A stretch of DNA of 64,000 nucleotides. It comes from Sarcocystis neurona (Eukaryota; Apicomplexa; Conoidasida; Eucoccidiorida; Sarcocystidae). Location: contig KL647325.1 in NCBI GenBank assembly GCA_000727475.1, positions 1 through 64,000 of the forward strand, given 5' to 3'. Position 1 is the stretch's first letter. Every line of letters starts with the position of its first letter. A program made the position numbers and the translations under genes. The notes beneath the pieces are model-generated. The model did not search any database and was not told the DNA's origin. It was given only the letters and a program-made list of their open reading frames with translations. Shown piece by piece: positions 56,025 through 64,000 of the stretch.

Positions 56025-56286
56025 GTGTAGGTGCCAGTGTAGGGAACGTCGAATGTGTTGCTTCTTCCTCTACGCGCTGCTCTCTACACTCAGCAGCAGA
56101 GTCGCTCTGCAGCAACTGAGTAGACAGGCGCGTGCATGCACCAGTACTTCCGTATGTGGAACTCGGTGCAGGAGGGTGACCACGATGAACTTGGGGAGCA
56201 GAAATGGAGGACAGCGGTTCTATCTGTAAGTCTTCTGTACTAGAGAGAAACGGCTTGATACTGACGCCCGTCGCCGGTTTCTTCAT
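56025..56286 (-). CDS. Candidate first exon of the minus-strand gene ending at 55120
   Basis: An ATG at 56286 with a purine at -3 starts MKKPATGVSIKPFLSSTEDL, then QIEPLSSISAPQVHRGHPPA and STQLLQSDSAAECREQRVEE. The frame stays protein-like to about APTRVPQ and then enters TA-rich DNA. The donor is uncertain; ctacac|gtgtgc at 56025 is one option, so the end coordinate is approximate. Not repetitive, no domain recognised. Confidence 0.45.
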
Positions 56287-57195
56287 GCTTCCATCAACGT
56301 ACTACTACGTACGTGTCGTCCGCTGCGGTACTTCTCACCGAAGCTGCGCGTTTCTCTCCCGCGTGGCTACGCACCCACCCATCCAGAGGCACACGAACAT
56401 GCGCGGTCGTTTCCCCGTATATGTACATGTGTGCATTGACACACCCTTCTGTACAATCGGCATATCTCTTCGTTGACTAGCCGTCGTTAACGCACCTGTA
56501 TTTGTCTGCTGACCTGCTGCTGTTGATCTACACTTCTCTAGTACTTGTATATCTCTTTGCTGACTAGCAGTTGTTCACGCACTCCTCCACATGGCTGTGT
56601 GTATGTCTGTTGACTAGCCGCTAACGCGCTTCCCTAGACGTTTGTCCGTGCTGACTCTCCCCCTCCCCTCTACATATATCTGTGAATATGGACTAGCCGT
56701 CTACATACGTTTTTCTCTCTCGTGTCTGTCTCCGGCCGTTGACAAACTTCTCCCCACATTTTTTTTTGTGTGCGTGTGTGTGTCTCACCGTTTCCACGGT
56801 GGACTGTCAGTGTCTCTATGTCTGTCTGCGTGTATGTGCGGACTAGCCGCTGACAGACTTCTCTCTCTTTCGTGTAGATGTGGGAGGGCTGACGAGCTGC
56901 TGATATGCTTCGCTGTCTCTTGGATATCTGTCTCTTGAGTCGGCGCTAGTGCGCTGCACTTCTTTGTATATTATCATTGTGTCTGTGTCGTTGTCTTCCT
57001 CCTCTAGACACATCTACACTACGTATGTGGATCTCTGACAGCTCAGCAGCTGGGCGAGTGCCGCCGCGCGCGGCGTCTCGTGGCTGGTGAGGAGGCGAGC
57101 ACGTGCTGCTTCGCGACTCTCCGTGGGGGACGCAGGCCCGTGAAGCGGCGCAGCGGCCGAAGCAGCAGCAGCAGGAGCAGCGGGAGCGCTCTTAC
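56287..57195. other. Pyrimidine- and GT-rich spacer
   Basis: Contains degenerate repeated phrases of the type gttgactagccgctaacgc / ctgactagcagttgttcacg at about 56475, 56560, 56610, 56690 and 56840, suggesting decayed tandem units. Frames are short. Downstream of the donor at 57195 the sequence is L/P/R-rich in one frame and intronic by inference. Confidence 0.4.
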
Positions 57196-57384
57196 GGCTT
57201 GCACCAGCAGCGCAGCGAGTCGCGGGGCGTCCTCGGCCAGTTCCGCAGGCAGACCCGATAGCAGCAGCCCTTCCAGACGATCCGCCGCAGGCCTGCACCA
57301 CGGCATCACACGCAGCAGCTCGCCTGGTCCACGCACACGCACACCAGCAGCAGCTGACGCACAGCGTGTGGGGTCAGGTCGCAC
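57196..57384 (-). CDS. Probable internal exon, leucine-rich amphipathic
   Basis: A minus-strand frame reads GVRVRGPGELLRVMPWCRPA, then ADRLEGLLLSGLPAELAEDA and PRLAALLVQA, ending at a good donor (gcaagcc|gtaaga, 57196/57195, phase 0). The helical, non-repetitive sequence argues for real coding. The 5' boundary is unresolved: the frame is open to 57384 without ATG, and an acceptor gcgtggaccag near 57330 is possible. Relation to the exon at 56286 is unknown. Confidence 0.4.
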
Positions 57385-58080
57385 GGGTGTCTGCGCTGCG
57401 TCAGCGACCCCGTACGAGCAGCAGAGGCAGCTCCTTTCTCCGCGCAGCGCCGCTGCGATCCGCGAGGAATACCAACCTTTTGCGCGCGCACACCCACATG
57501 CATGGGCGGTTGGCCGAAGCCCGCGCGACCGTTGACTAGCCGCTCACATTCTCAACTAAATTTTCTGTGTCTCCTTGTCGTCGGGAGGAAGTCAACACCA
57601 CTCCTGCCCTGCCTGAGCAGAGACGCACGTCGGCGTGTTTCGCCTTTGGACATGGACCACGTCTCTGCAGCGACTTGGGTGAGGCACTACATGCAGACAA
57701 AGGAGACGTCACCTCCTTTTCACATATATATATATAGAGAGACACACACACACAGATATGGACACACAGGTGTGTGCGCAAATGTTTGGGCTGCACACGT
57801 CAATATATGTATATACATAGGCATACGGGTGTGCATATGTGGGTGTACGTATACATGTGTATATATGTGTATGTGTTAATCTGTACGTTGTTTTTCCGTA
57901 TGTGTGTGTGTGTGTCTATTTGTTTGTTTAGATATCTTCGTGAGCAGGTAGGACGTGTCTTAACGATAAGAGAGCCACCACGTCAGGCATGTCTCTCTCT
58001 CCTCCTCCTTCGCTGCCTCCTGACCTACCGAGGAAGACACAACAGCCCCTCCCTCTCTCTGCCCCTACTGACCTCTCCCC
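57385..58080. other. Spacer with microsatellites
   Basis: A minus-strand tail frame (57536-57660, AKHADVRLCSGRAGVVLTSS then RRQGDTENLVENVSG and stop) could be a terminal exon after an acceptor gcctcacccaag near 57680, but support is weak. TA, CA and GT tracts fill 57720-57925. Confidence 0.3.
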
Positions 58081-58340
58081 AGTACCAGGGGCCCACCTGT
58101 CTGTCGCACTGTCCCTGCTGACCTCCCCCCAGTACCAGGGGCCCACCTCTTCCTCTCTATCTGTTGACCTCCCCCCAGTACCAGGGGCCCACCTCTCCCT
58201 CTCTATCTGTTGACCTCCCCCCAGTACCAGGGGCCCACCTCTCCCTCTCTATCTGTCCCTACTGACCTCCCCCCAGTCCCGGGGGCCCACCTGTCTGTCG
58301 CACTGTCCCTGCTGACCTCCCTAATACGAGGCGCCCATCT
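58081..58340 (+). repeat. Minisatellite, 46-52 bp unit, about six copies
   Basis: agtaccaggggcccacct recurs at 58081, 58131, 58177 and 58223, as agtcccgggggcccacct at 58275, and degenerate at about 58322. The spacing alternates between 46 bp (followed by ctccctctctatctgt) and 50-52 bp (followed by gtctgtcgcactgtccctgc), giving a higher-order pattern. The strand is C/T-rich. Open frames through it are repeat artefacts. Confidence 0.9.
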
Positions 58341-58565
58341 CTCTCTCTGCCAGGCAGGCACACCTCTCTCTCTGTCTCTCTGTCCCAATGGACCCACCTA
58401 GTCGCAGGCACCTGCCTCTATCTTTCTATTTGTTCCTGTTCCTCTCGTTCTGTCTGTCTCGCCGTATTTGAATGAGAGCGGCGTGTATTCCATGCCTCCA
58501 CGCAGACAGGTAGACGTTCGTACGGAGAAGCGTACGTTCTAGACCGGAACCTCTGTGGACTCCGC

Positions 58566-58922
58566 ATGCACGCAGACGACGCGAAGACATGCGCCTTGTT
58601 GCAGCACACATGCAGAGGTGCTTTCCCCGCCCTTTTCTGCGTGCCTGTGGACAGCGCCGCTGTTTCACACGCACGGCCGCACGTGGGTAGCGCCACCAGG
58701 GACATGCAGAACAACTACCGTGGAGAGAGAGATGTCTGTCCGACTGCCTCCGCGTGTGCGCGCGAATGCATGCAGCTACCTTCTACGGGTGCTTCTTCGA
58801 CGAGGAGCTTATCTGTCCCTCCTGAACCCCCCCCTTCTCGGCTCCTGCTATTCCATCATTCGTCCTGCTGCTATTGCTGTGGCTGCTGCAGCTGCGGCTG
58901 CTGCAGACGCATGCACGCATAG
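58566..58922 (+). CDS. Unproven ORF, 118 aa
   Basis: An ATG at 58566 opens 118 codons (ADDAKTCALLQHTCRGAFPA, SHARPHVGSATRDMQNNYRG, ASSTRSLSVPPEPPPSRLL), ending in a cysteine-rich stretch from CTG triplets. The minus strand is also open and plausible (RTYASPYERLPVCVEAWNTR). It lies between two minisatellites. No family recognised. Confidence 0.25.
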   Translation: MHADDAKTCALLQHTCRGAFPALFCVPVDSAAVSHARPHVGSATRDMQNNYRGERDVCPTASACARECMQLPSTGASSTRSLSVPPEPPPSRLLLFHHSSCCYCCGCCSCGCCRRMHA

Positions 58923-58924
58923 AG

Positions 58925-58998
58925 CACGTCATGCATAGAGCACGTCATGCATAGAGCACGTCATGCATAGAGCACGTCATGCATAGAGCACGTCATGC
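58925..58998 (+). repeat. 16-bp tandem repeat, about five copies
   Basis: cacgtcatgcatagag repeats with exact 16-bp spacing at 58925, 58941, 58957, 58973 and 58989 (last copy truncated). Each unit contains the palindrome atgcat. Confidence 0.95.
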
Positions 58999-59170
58999 GT
59001 ATACTCGTGTGCGCCTGTGGAGGACGCTGCTGCGTGTGCTCTTGTGCATGCTTGAGGACACCAATATGTCTACCTCTGGGCATGTGGCTGCTCATCTACA
59101 TACTCCCGTGCATGCAAATGCGAAGGCGTGGACTCTTGTGCATGCAGGTGCTCTCGCCTATCCTCTTCTG

Positions 59171-59285
59171 CATGCATAGAGGAAGCCGATGTATGTGCAC
59201 GCATAGAGGAAGCCGACGCATGTGCATGCACAGAGGAAGCCGCCGCGTGTGCATGCACAGAGGAAGCTGGTGCATGTGCGCGCAT
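59171..59285 (+). repeat. 27-bp tandem repeat, four copies
   Basis: agaggaagc recurs every 27 bp at 59178, 59205, 59232 and 59259 within units of the form tgtgcatgcacagaggaagc. The length is divisible by three, so frames stay open on both strands (plus: EEADACACT; minus: GFLCACTCV). It lies about 60 bp upstream of the plus-strand coding block at 59323. Confidence 0.9.
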
Positions 59286-59322
59286 ATGCCACCATAGAGC
59301 AGCAACGCCTTTGCGTATATAA

Positions 59323-60276
59323 AAACGCCGGCCTCACGGGCTCCGAGACGACTACCGTTCCAACAGAAACGTACGAGATGTTCACGGCTTCTCGCGTCAT
59401 AGCAGCAGCGCTGAAGAACCGTCGCTGGTGCAGCGGCTGCTCAATGCGGTGCAGCTGCTGCCCAGTGCGCCCCTGCTGCTGCTGCAGCACCCTCCCCAGG
59501 TCCAGTCTCTGGTCGCATCGGCTTTGCTGCTTGAGCAGGTCCTGCCCACGCATTTGCTGATGCTGCAGCTGCTGCTGTTGCTGCTGCTGCAGTTGCTGCT
59601 GCTTCTGGTGTTGCTGTTGCTGCTGCTGCAGTTGCTGCTGTTTCTGCTGTTGCTGTTGCTGCTGCTGCCGTTGCTGCTGCTGCGGCTGTCGCTGCTGCTG
59701 CTGCGGCTGTCGCTGCTGCTGTTGTTGCTGCTGTTGGTATCGCTGCTGCCAGTGGGAGTGTGGCTGACGCTGTGGCAGCTGATGGTGTCGCGTACGGTGG
59801 AGTCGCAGCTGCTGGAGCGGCTGGCTCTCCTGCTTTTGCAGGTGCTGCTGTTGTTGCAGGTGCTGCTGCCGTTGCAGTGGGCCCGCACGCCGATCCAGAT
59901 GCTGCGGAAGAAGTCGCAGCATGCGCACGCGACGACAGCAGCACGAAAAAGAAGTTTCCAGCAACGGATTAACTCCAAGTGCGAATGCAGTGTGAAGAGA
60001 CAAGACCTCACAGAGGGAAGCTGCAGTGGCAGCAGCAGCACTAGAGGAGGCAGCCGAAGCAGCAGGATAACACTTGGCACGGTTAATGCCAGAAGCACGC
60101 GCAGCAGCGGCGTCCCGCAAACAAGCAGCGGAGGCGGCAGGAGCGGGATGGCCAGCAATCGGAGCGTGTGCAGAGGAAACCGCCGCAGCGCGAGAGACAC
60201 GAGCAGCAGGGAGGGCAGCAGATACGCAAGCAGCAGGAAGGGCAGTAGCACAAGAAGAAGAGAGGGATGCTGCTGA
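59323..60276 (+). CDS. Leucine-rich exon of a plus-strand gene, CTG array inside
   Basis: The frame opens after TAA at 59320, so any start lies in an earlier exon; the exon border is not resolved. It reads LRDDYRSNRNVRDVHGFSRH, AEEPSLVQRLLNAVQLLPSA, and QVQSLVASALLLEQVLPTHL, then some 55 residues that are almost all leucine (CTG array), VWLTLWQLMVSRTVESQLLE, and QWARTPIQMLRKKSQHAHAT. After about 59990 it is S/R/G-rich and less convincing. The minus strand is open too (GRVLQQQQGRTGQQLHRIEQ with long glutamine runs). I favour plus because of the natural flanks and the same-frame coding block at 60343-61047. No family recognised. Confidence 0.4.
   Translation, partial: KRRPHGLRDDYRSNRNVRDVHGFSRHSSSAEEPSLVQRLLNAVQLLPSAPLLLLQHPPQVQSLVASALLLEQVLPTHLLMLQLLLLLLLQLLLLLVLLLLLLQLLLFLLLLLLLLPLLLLRLSLLLLRLSLLLLLLLLVSLLPVGVWLTLWQLMVSRTVESQLLERLALLLLQVLLLLQVLLPLQWARTPIQMLRKKSQHAHATTAARKRSFQQRINSKCECSVKRQDLTEGSCSGSSSTRGGSRSSRITLGTVNARSTRSSGVPQTSSGGGRSGMASNRSVCRGNRRSARDTSSREGSRYASSRKGSSTRRREGCC
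59561..59760. repeat. CTG/CAG trinucleotide array
   Basis: Nearly continuous ctg, ttg and cgg triplets on plus. Translates as polyleucine on plus and polyglutamine on minus. It is the densest pure triplet array in this part of the window and is interrupted mainly by single-base variants (ttg, cgg, tcg). Confidence 0.9.
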
Positions 60277-60342
60277 GGGTGGCGCACACTTCGCGGAGGC
60301 GAAGGCCGTCGTCCGCAAGCAGCAGCAGAGGCCCCCTACCCC

Positions 60343-61047
60343 GTGCTTCATTGCACCTGCCCAGATTACGGCGCTCCCACTGGTGCTGTTAACGCTGCTC
60401 CTGCTGCTGCTTCAGCTGCCGCGGCCGCTCAACCTGCTGCTACCACAGCTGTCGCGACTGCTAGACCTGCTGCTGCTCTTCCTGCTGCGCTGCTGCTCTT
60501 CCTGCTGCGCTGCTGCTCTTCCTGCTGCGCTGCTGTTCTTCCTCCCGCTGCTGCTGCTGCTTCTGTGTGCTCTGCGGGGTCTGCTGCCCTTCGTGCCGCT
60601 ACTACAGCTGCGCGTGTCTTTACTTGGACAGAGTTTCCCGAAGTCGCGTGGAAGTTGTTCCGAGCGGCGTACGCGGCTGCACTCCACCAGCAGCTCGTAG
60701 ATTATCTCTGCCTTTCGTTTCTAAGCGCAGCAGATGGAAAACATGTGGCCCTGGCAGACCCTGTTGCTGCTGCTGGTGGTCCTGCTCTTGTCGCGCGGGT
60801 TCGTCGTTTGCCTACTGCAGGGGAAGCAGTTCGCCTGCTACACCTGCGGCTACAATCGAGAAAGAGGCCCGTGCTGTGACGCCTGCTGCGGGTGGTGGGC
60901 CCGGACGCCAGCAGCACAACGCACGTGGTGGTGCTGCTGCCGCGGCAGCAGACGCAACGCATTCCCTTCGCCTGCTCAGGGTGGCAGATGCTGCGTTTGT
61001 TTGTTGAGGCCTACACAGCGGGCCTGCTGAGAAAACGTACTTTTTAG
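60343..61047 (+). CDS. Terminal coding block of the plus-strand gene, with in-frame TGA
   Basis: A pyrimidine-rich acceptor (cttcattgcacctgcccag) lies near 60361. After an alanine-rich, CTG-derived stretch the frame becomes conventional: VFTWTEFPEVAWKLFRAAYA, AALHQQLVDYLCLSFLSAAD, GPALVARVRRLPTAGEAVRL and LQSRKRPVL. A TGA follows at 60877-60879. In the same frame another 55 codons look equally real (RLLRVVGPDASSTTHVVVLL, then QRIPFACSGWQMLRLFVEAY and AGLLRKRTF) and end at TAG at 61045. The TGA may sit in a small unrecognised intron, or be a sequence error, readthrough or a disabling mutation. Family not recognised. Confidence 0.5.
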
Positions 61048-62323
61048 TGCACCCCTCCCCCTGTCTCGATCTTCTGCCTTCTCTCTTCTTCGTGTCTGCT
61101 GCTCATCTTTGTCGCAATCGTTTGCTGCTTTCCCTTCTATTCTCTCGTCTTCTTCGGCCGCATGTGCGCAGTCTCTCGCTGAAGACTCTGTAGCACACTC
61201 TTCAACTTACCAAACCCGTGCACGAGTGACTATTATCTGCAACCCTGTCTGCCGTCCCTTCTGCGCCCTCTCTACTCTCCATCTCTTCGCTTGCGCGCGT
61301 CTTCTCCCCGTGGAAAACCTGTCTTCTCTTTCGCTATATGTACATATATACATGTAGATAGCACGTAAATATTCTCTGTATATATAAATATATATATATA
61401 TATGCAGAACGTGTACACGTACACGTGTGGTAACATACGGAAACCGTCCAGATACATATATATATATATATCACAGCGACCCCATATATATATATATACA
61501 CGCACGGGTAAGCAGCACACCGACATTCTCCATATACAAATAGATATATATATACATATATATATGTTCCATGAATCCCATGTATCTATATTACTTACAC
61601 GTAAATAAAACCCAGATTGTCTTTCTCCTTCTCTCTCTCTCTTCCTCCATATATACACATATATATATATATATATATATATAGATGTACTGTCGCAGAA
61701 ATGCCATATATATATATACACGTATATATATGTGTGTCATCCATTCACCTACATTTCATTTGTTCCTCTTCGAAGAGGACACTGCAGTGTCTCAATCGTA
61801 AACATATGTCTACTGTCAGGCGCAATACGCAGATCTCTCTATCTCTTTCTATACATTTACACATATACACATATGTTGTCCACTTCTATCGAAAGGCTAT
61901 ACAACACAGGAGTGTCGCCGTATGGGGGAATCTCTCCTTATACAAATTTATATACACTTCTACCAGAAGCGCATACACGAATGTCTTTGTATACGGAGAC
62001 CTACAAACTTACATATACATATATATATACATATATATATGTATATATATCGACGCATGGTACACTTCTACCGGAGGGGTATGTAGGGAGTGTCACGGTA
62101 TAGGGAGCCCTCTCTCATCCACCTATATGTATGTGAATGTATACATATATCTGTATATATCGCACGCTTCTCATATATATATATATATATATGTATGTAT
62201 GGTACACTTGTATTGGATGGGCATATAGGAGGGTCGGTGACACACACCGACGTCAAACGTGTGTGGCCGATAAGGTTGTCCTGTTGGTCTTCTTGTCAAA
62301 ATTCCACTTTTCTGAAGAAGAAC
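61048..62323. other. Pyrimidine-rich 3' flank then dense TA arrays
   Basis: 61050-61330 is C/T-rich and is likely 3' untranslated or intergenic sequence of the plus-strand gene. TA arrays follow at 61379-61402, 61458-61471, 61484-61500, 61542-61566, 61658-61685, 61706-61732, 62013-62050 and 62173-62193. The phrase tatgg(t/c)acacttctaccgga and variants recur at about 61880, 61965, 62057 and 62200, suggesting degenerate duplications. No gene supported. Confidence 0.5.
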
Positions 62324-62659
62324 ATGTCTAAATTTTCTTCTTTCAGCAGGGTATTTTCTCCGTTCTCCCTTGCACGCAAGGGTTTGCTGGGTGGGGAATA
62401 TTTGTCGGAGAGGCACATTTCTCGCGCAGCCGGTACTCGCCACCGGTTGCATCGGGCAATATCCTCCTTCAAAGGCCTTAAATTTTTCTCCTTCTCTACT
62501 TCAAATCCATGTAAGAAATTTCCTGTCTCTATGTGCGGAGTAGAGTGCGTCCTTTTCGACTTTTCCGACGGTCACAAGCACGAAGCACACGGACGCGTAA
62601 AGTGCCTTCGACTTCAGGTAAGGTCCTCATTTCTGGCACTTCTCCTTTCTTCTTCCTAG
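62324..62659 (+). CDS. Candidate small protein with N-terminal targeting-like sequence
   Basis: An ATG at 62324 opens 111 codons to TAG at 62657. The N-terminus is rich in S, F, R and A and lacks acidic residues (MSKFSSFSRVFSPFSLARKG), then YLSERHISRAAGTRHRLHRA, resembling a mitochondrial or apicoplast transit region. The body includes MCGVECVLFDFSDGHKHEAH and GRVKCLRLQ. A donor-like cag|gtaagg at 62618 and a pyrimidine-rich ttcttcctag at 62650 would give a 42-bp intron and a short alternative tail (YFCLTQL), which seems too small for a real intron. Product unknown. Confidence 0.45.
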   Translation: MSKFSSFSRVFSPFSLARKGLLGGEYLSERHISRAAGTRHRLHRAISSFKGLKFFSFSTSNPCKKFPVSMCGVECVLFDFSDGHKHEAHGRVKCLRLQVRSSFLALLLSSS

Positions 62660-62840
62660 TATTTCTGCCTTACGCAATTGTGAGAACATCTTGCACACGG
62701 GAGTTGCTGCCTGCCGCGAGAATGAGAAGGGTCCTCCGCGCTTAGCTGCGCTGCTCATGCGGAGAGAAACTCCACATATAGACGCACAAAGGTACCTACA
62801 AAGGAAAAATACGCATGTACACTTCTGTAGAATATTCGTT

Positions 62841-63130
62841 TCACCGCATATAGACAGACAAGAGGGGAATTTTTGTACATCCATCATACACACAGAGAAG
62901 TAGACATCGGCAAGTTGCAGCCAGGGTATGGAAGCGATGTACAAGAAGCCCTCCACACACATATGCATGAAGATGGACGTGGAATTCGTAATTCGTCCGC
63001 AGGACACTGACAAACAGTGACGTTTCTCGTAGGATGGTGTAGACACGTTCTACTCGGATACTTAGAAGCGTATTTGGAAGCTTTCGCAGCAGTGTGGCAG
63101 TCTTTGCAGCGGCGGGGTTGGAGGGCATGC
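62841..63130 (-). CDS. Weak candidate exon
   Basis: A minus-strand frame reads AAAKTATLLRKLPNTLLSIR, VERVYTILRETSLFVSVLRT and NYEFHVHLHAYVCGGLLVHR before TGA at 62841; the first boundary is arbitrary. A competing frame (RRCKDCHTAAKASKYASKYP) with a CxxC pair is also open. On plus, ACRENEKGPPRLAALLMRRE near 62710 is a further alternative. Coding is likely in one of the three; I cannot decide which. Confidence 0.25.
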
Positions 63131-63743
63131 ACACCGCGCATGTGGGTAGGAGCAGCTGCTGTAGTGACATAACGAAACAACGACAGCAGGAACAGCAAGG
63201 CAAAAACAGGACGGCTGGGTGGACGCAGCAGCAGCAGTGACACCAGCAGCGACAGCAACAGCAGCTGCAACAACAGCGGCAGCAACAGGATCACCAGCAG
63301 GGCAGACAGCAACGGCAACATAAACAGCAGCGACAGCAGCAGCAACAGTAGTCGCACTCTTCGGTGCAACGGCGCTGCGCAAGAAGCAGTTTTTACGTAC
63401 GGAGGTGGAACTGTTAGAAGGAAACAGCGAAGAAGCCTTTCACCTGCAAATACGTATATTATATGGAGGACCGCTATACGTATGAAGCTTCGGTACAGAT
63501 GGAGCAATGAACACAGGCAGCTGTATCACGTTGCGCCAGTCAGGTCGCTTGTAGACATGAACACATGCATGTACACATCCGTATATGTGTATGTGAATAG
63601 TCACATTTTGATGCGATTGTGTATCCAGGTTGCCCGAAAGTATATATATACATATATGTACGCGTGTATAAATACACAAGCATGTAGCTGCTCAATTATT
63701 ACGTAAGGTGTGAAGGAATAAATGTGTTACAATACGTATATAC
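63131..63743. other. CAG-rich spacer
   Basis: A CAG-rich stretch (63170-63350) is open on both strands with S/N/Q-, A- or L-rich products and no reliable start or splice site. TA/CA-rich sequence follows to 63743. Confidence 0.35.
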
Positions 63744-63953
63744 ATGGATGCGAGTGCTGCTGGAAGACTTGTCTGCGCCGAGGACAAAGCCTACGCAGAC
63801 GCTGATCCGCAACACAGGGGATGCGCTCGAGAAAGAAGGATGAGAGAGCAGGTACGTTGTGCGACCACAGCACATATGGCAGAGGGAGCAGCAGCTCCTG
63901 CAGCAAGAGCAGCAGCACAAAGCGCAAGCGTACCAAAAGGAAAGCAGCACTAA
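63744..63953 (+). CDS. Unproven ORF, 69 aa
   Basis: An ATG at 63744 starts DASAAGRLVCAEDKAYADAD, GCARERRMREQVRCATTAHM and an alanine-rich end from CAG triplets, stopping at 63951. The minus strand reads equally well (LLPLPYVLWSHNVPALSSFF). The window ends 47 bases later, so a longer gene may extend beyond it. Confidence 0.25.
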   Translation: MDASAAGRLVCAEDKAYADADPQHRGCARERRMREQVRCATTAHMAEGAAAPAARAAAQSASVPKGKQH

Positions 63954-64000
63954 CAACAACAGCTGATGGAGGAGACACAGCAGCAGCAACAGTGTTAAGA

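Noticed and set aside
63062..63200. Mitochondrial bL36-type ribosomal protein suggested by RRCKDC on minus
   Set aside because: The later cysteine and histidine spacing does not match the C-x2-C...C-x4-H pattern of bL36, and two other frames compete.
1..64000. CRISPR arrays, insertion sequences, phage or bacterial operons
   Set aside because: None of the tandem repeats has unique spacers of uniform length. Gene structure, introns and repeats are eukaryotic.
1..64000. Telomere-like AAACCCT/TTTAGGG repeats, known in Eimeria genomes
   Set aside because: I looked for runs of this heptamer and saw none; isolated matches are not meaningful.

Overview
The window looks like nuclear DNA of an apicomplexan coccidian, most likely Eimeria or a close relative such as Cyclospora. 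The evidence is in the sequence itself. Long CAG/CTG arrays run through genes and encode homopolymers (Q, A, S on one strand; L, C, A on the other). Very large open exons are made mostly of low-complexity protein. Introns have GT-AG borders with pyrimidine-rich acceptors. Intergenic and intronic DNA is filled with (TA)n, TATACATA and CA/GT microsatellites. I see no operons, Shine-Dalgarno sites, CRISPR arrays, insertion sequences, rRNA or convincing tRNA. Because CAG/CTG arrays stay open in all six frames, length alone is poor evidence here. I relied on non-repetitive protein islands, catalytic motifs, ATG starts and splice junctions whose phases agree.

Layout. 1-8.3 kb: ACT/AGT-rich and microsatellite DNA with a few weak gene candidates and one terminal exon (minus, 8.3-8.5). 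9.2-15.1 kb: a minus-strand gene for an OTUD3-like OTU-family deubiquitinase of more than 1,800 residues, whose catalytic domain is interrupted by about 300 residues of low complexity. 15.8-18.4 kb: a probable minus-strand terminal exon and ambiguous candidates. 18.4-26 kb: sparse, with short unproven ORFs and tandem duplications. 26.2-37.9 kb: a minus-strand block of three large exons encoding Q-, A- and S-rich protein with a predicted coiled coil formed across an intron. 38-44.2 kb: purine-rich upstream DNA, then a gene-poor stretch with a nested hairpin locus. 44.3-52.3 kb: minus-strand exons. Five of them (52170-52320, 50219-50393, 49682-49757, 49441-49495, 47659-47826) join in consistent phase and give an RRM-like domain plus a second RRM-like half; a sixth (47236-47367) is likely. 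53.7-57.4 kb: a plus-strand terminal exon and minus-strand exons. 58-59.3 kb: three minisatellites. 59.3-61.05 kb: plus-strand coding with a CTG array and an in-frame TGA. 62.3-64 kb: short candidates.

Functionally, only two assignments rest on recognisable folds: the OTU deubiquitinase (ubiquitin removal) and the RRM-like RNA-binding protein. The rest are best described as hypothetical proteins shaped by trinucleotide expansion. Exon boundaries are inferred by eye and need transcript data. I did not find a convincing new multigene system. The most notable points are the split OTU domain, domains assembled across repeat-filled introns, the in-frame TGA with an apparently coding continuation, and the hairpin locus near 43.4 kb.
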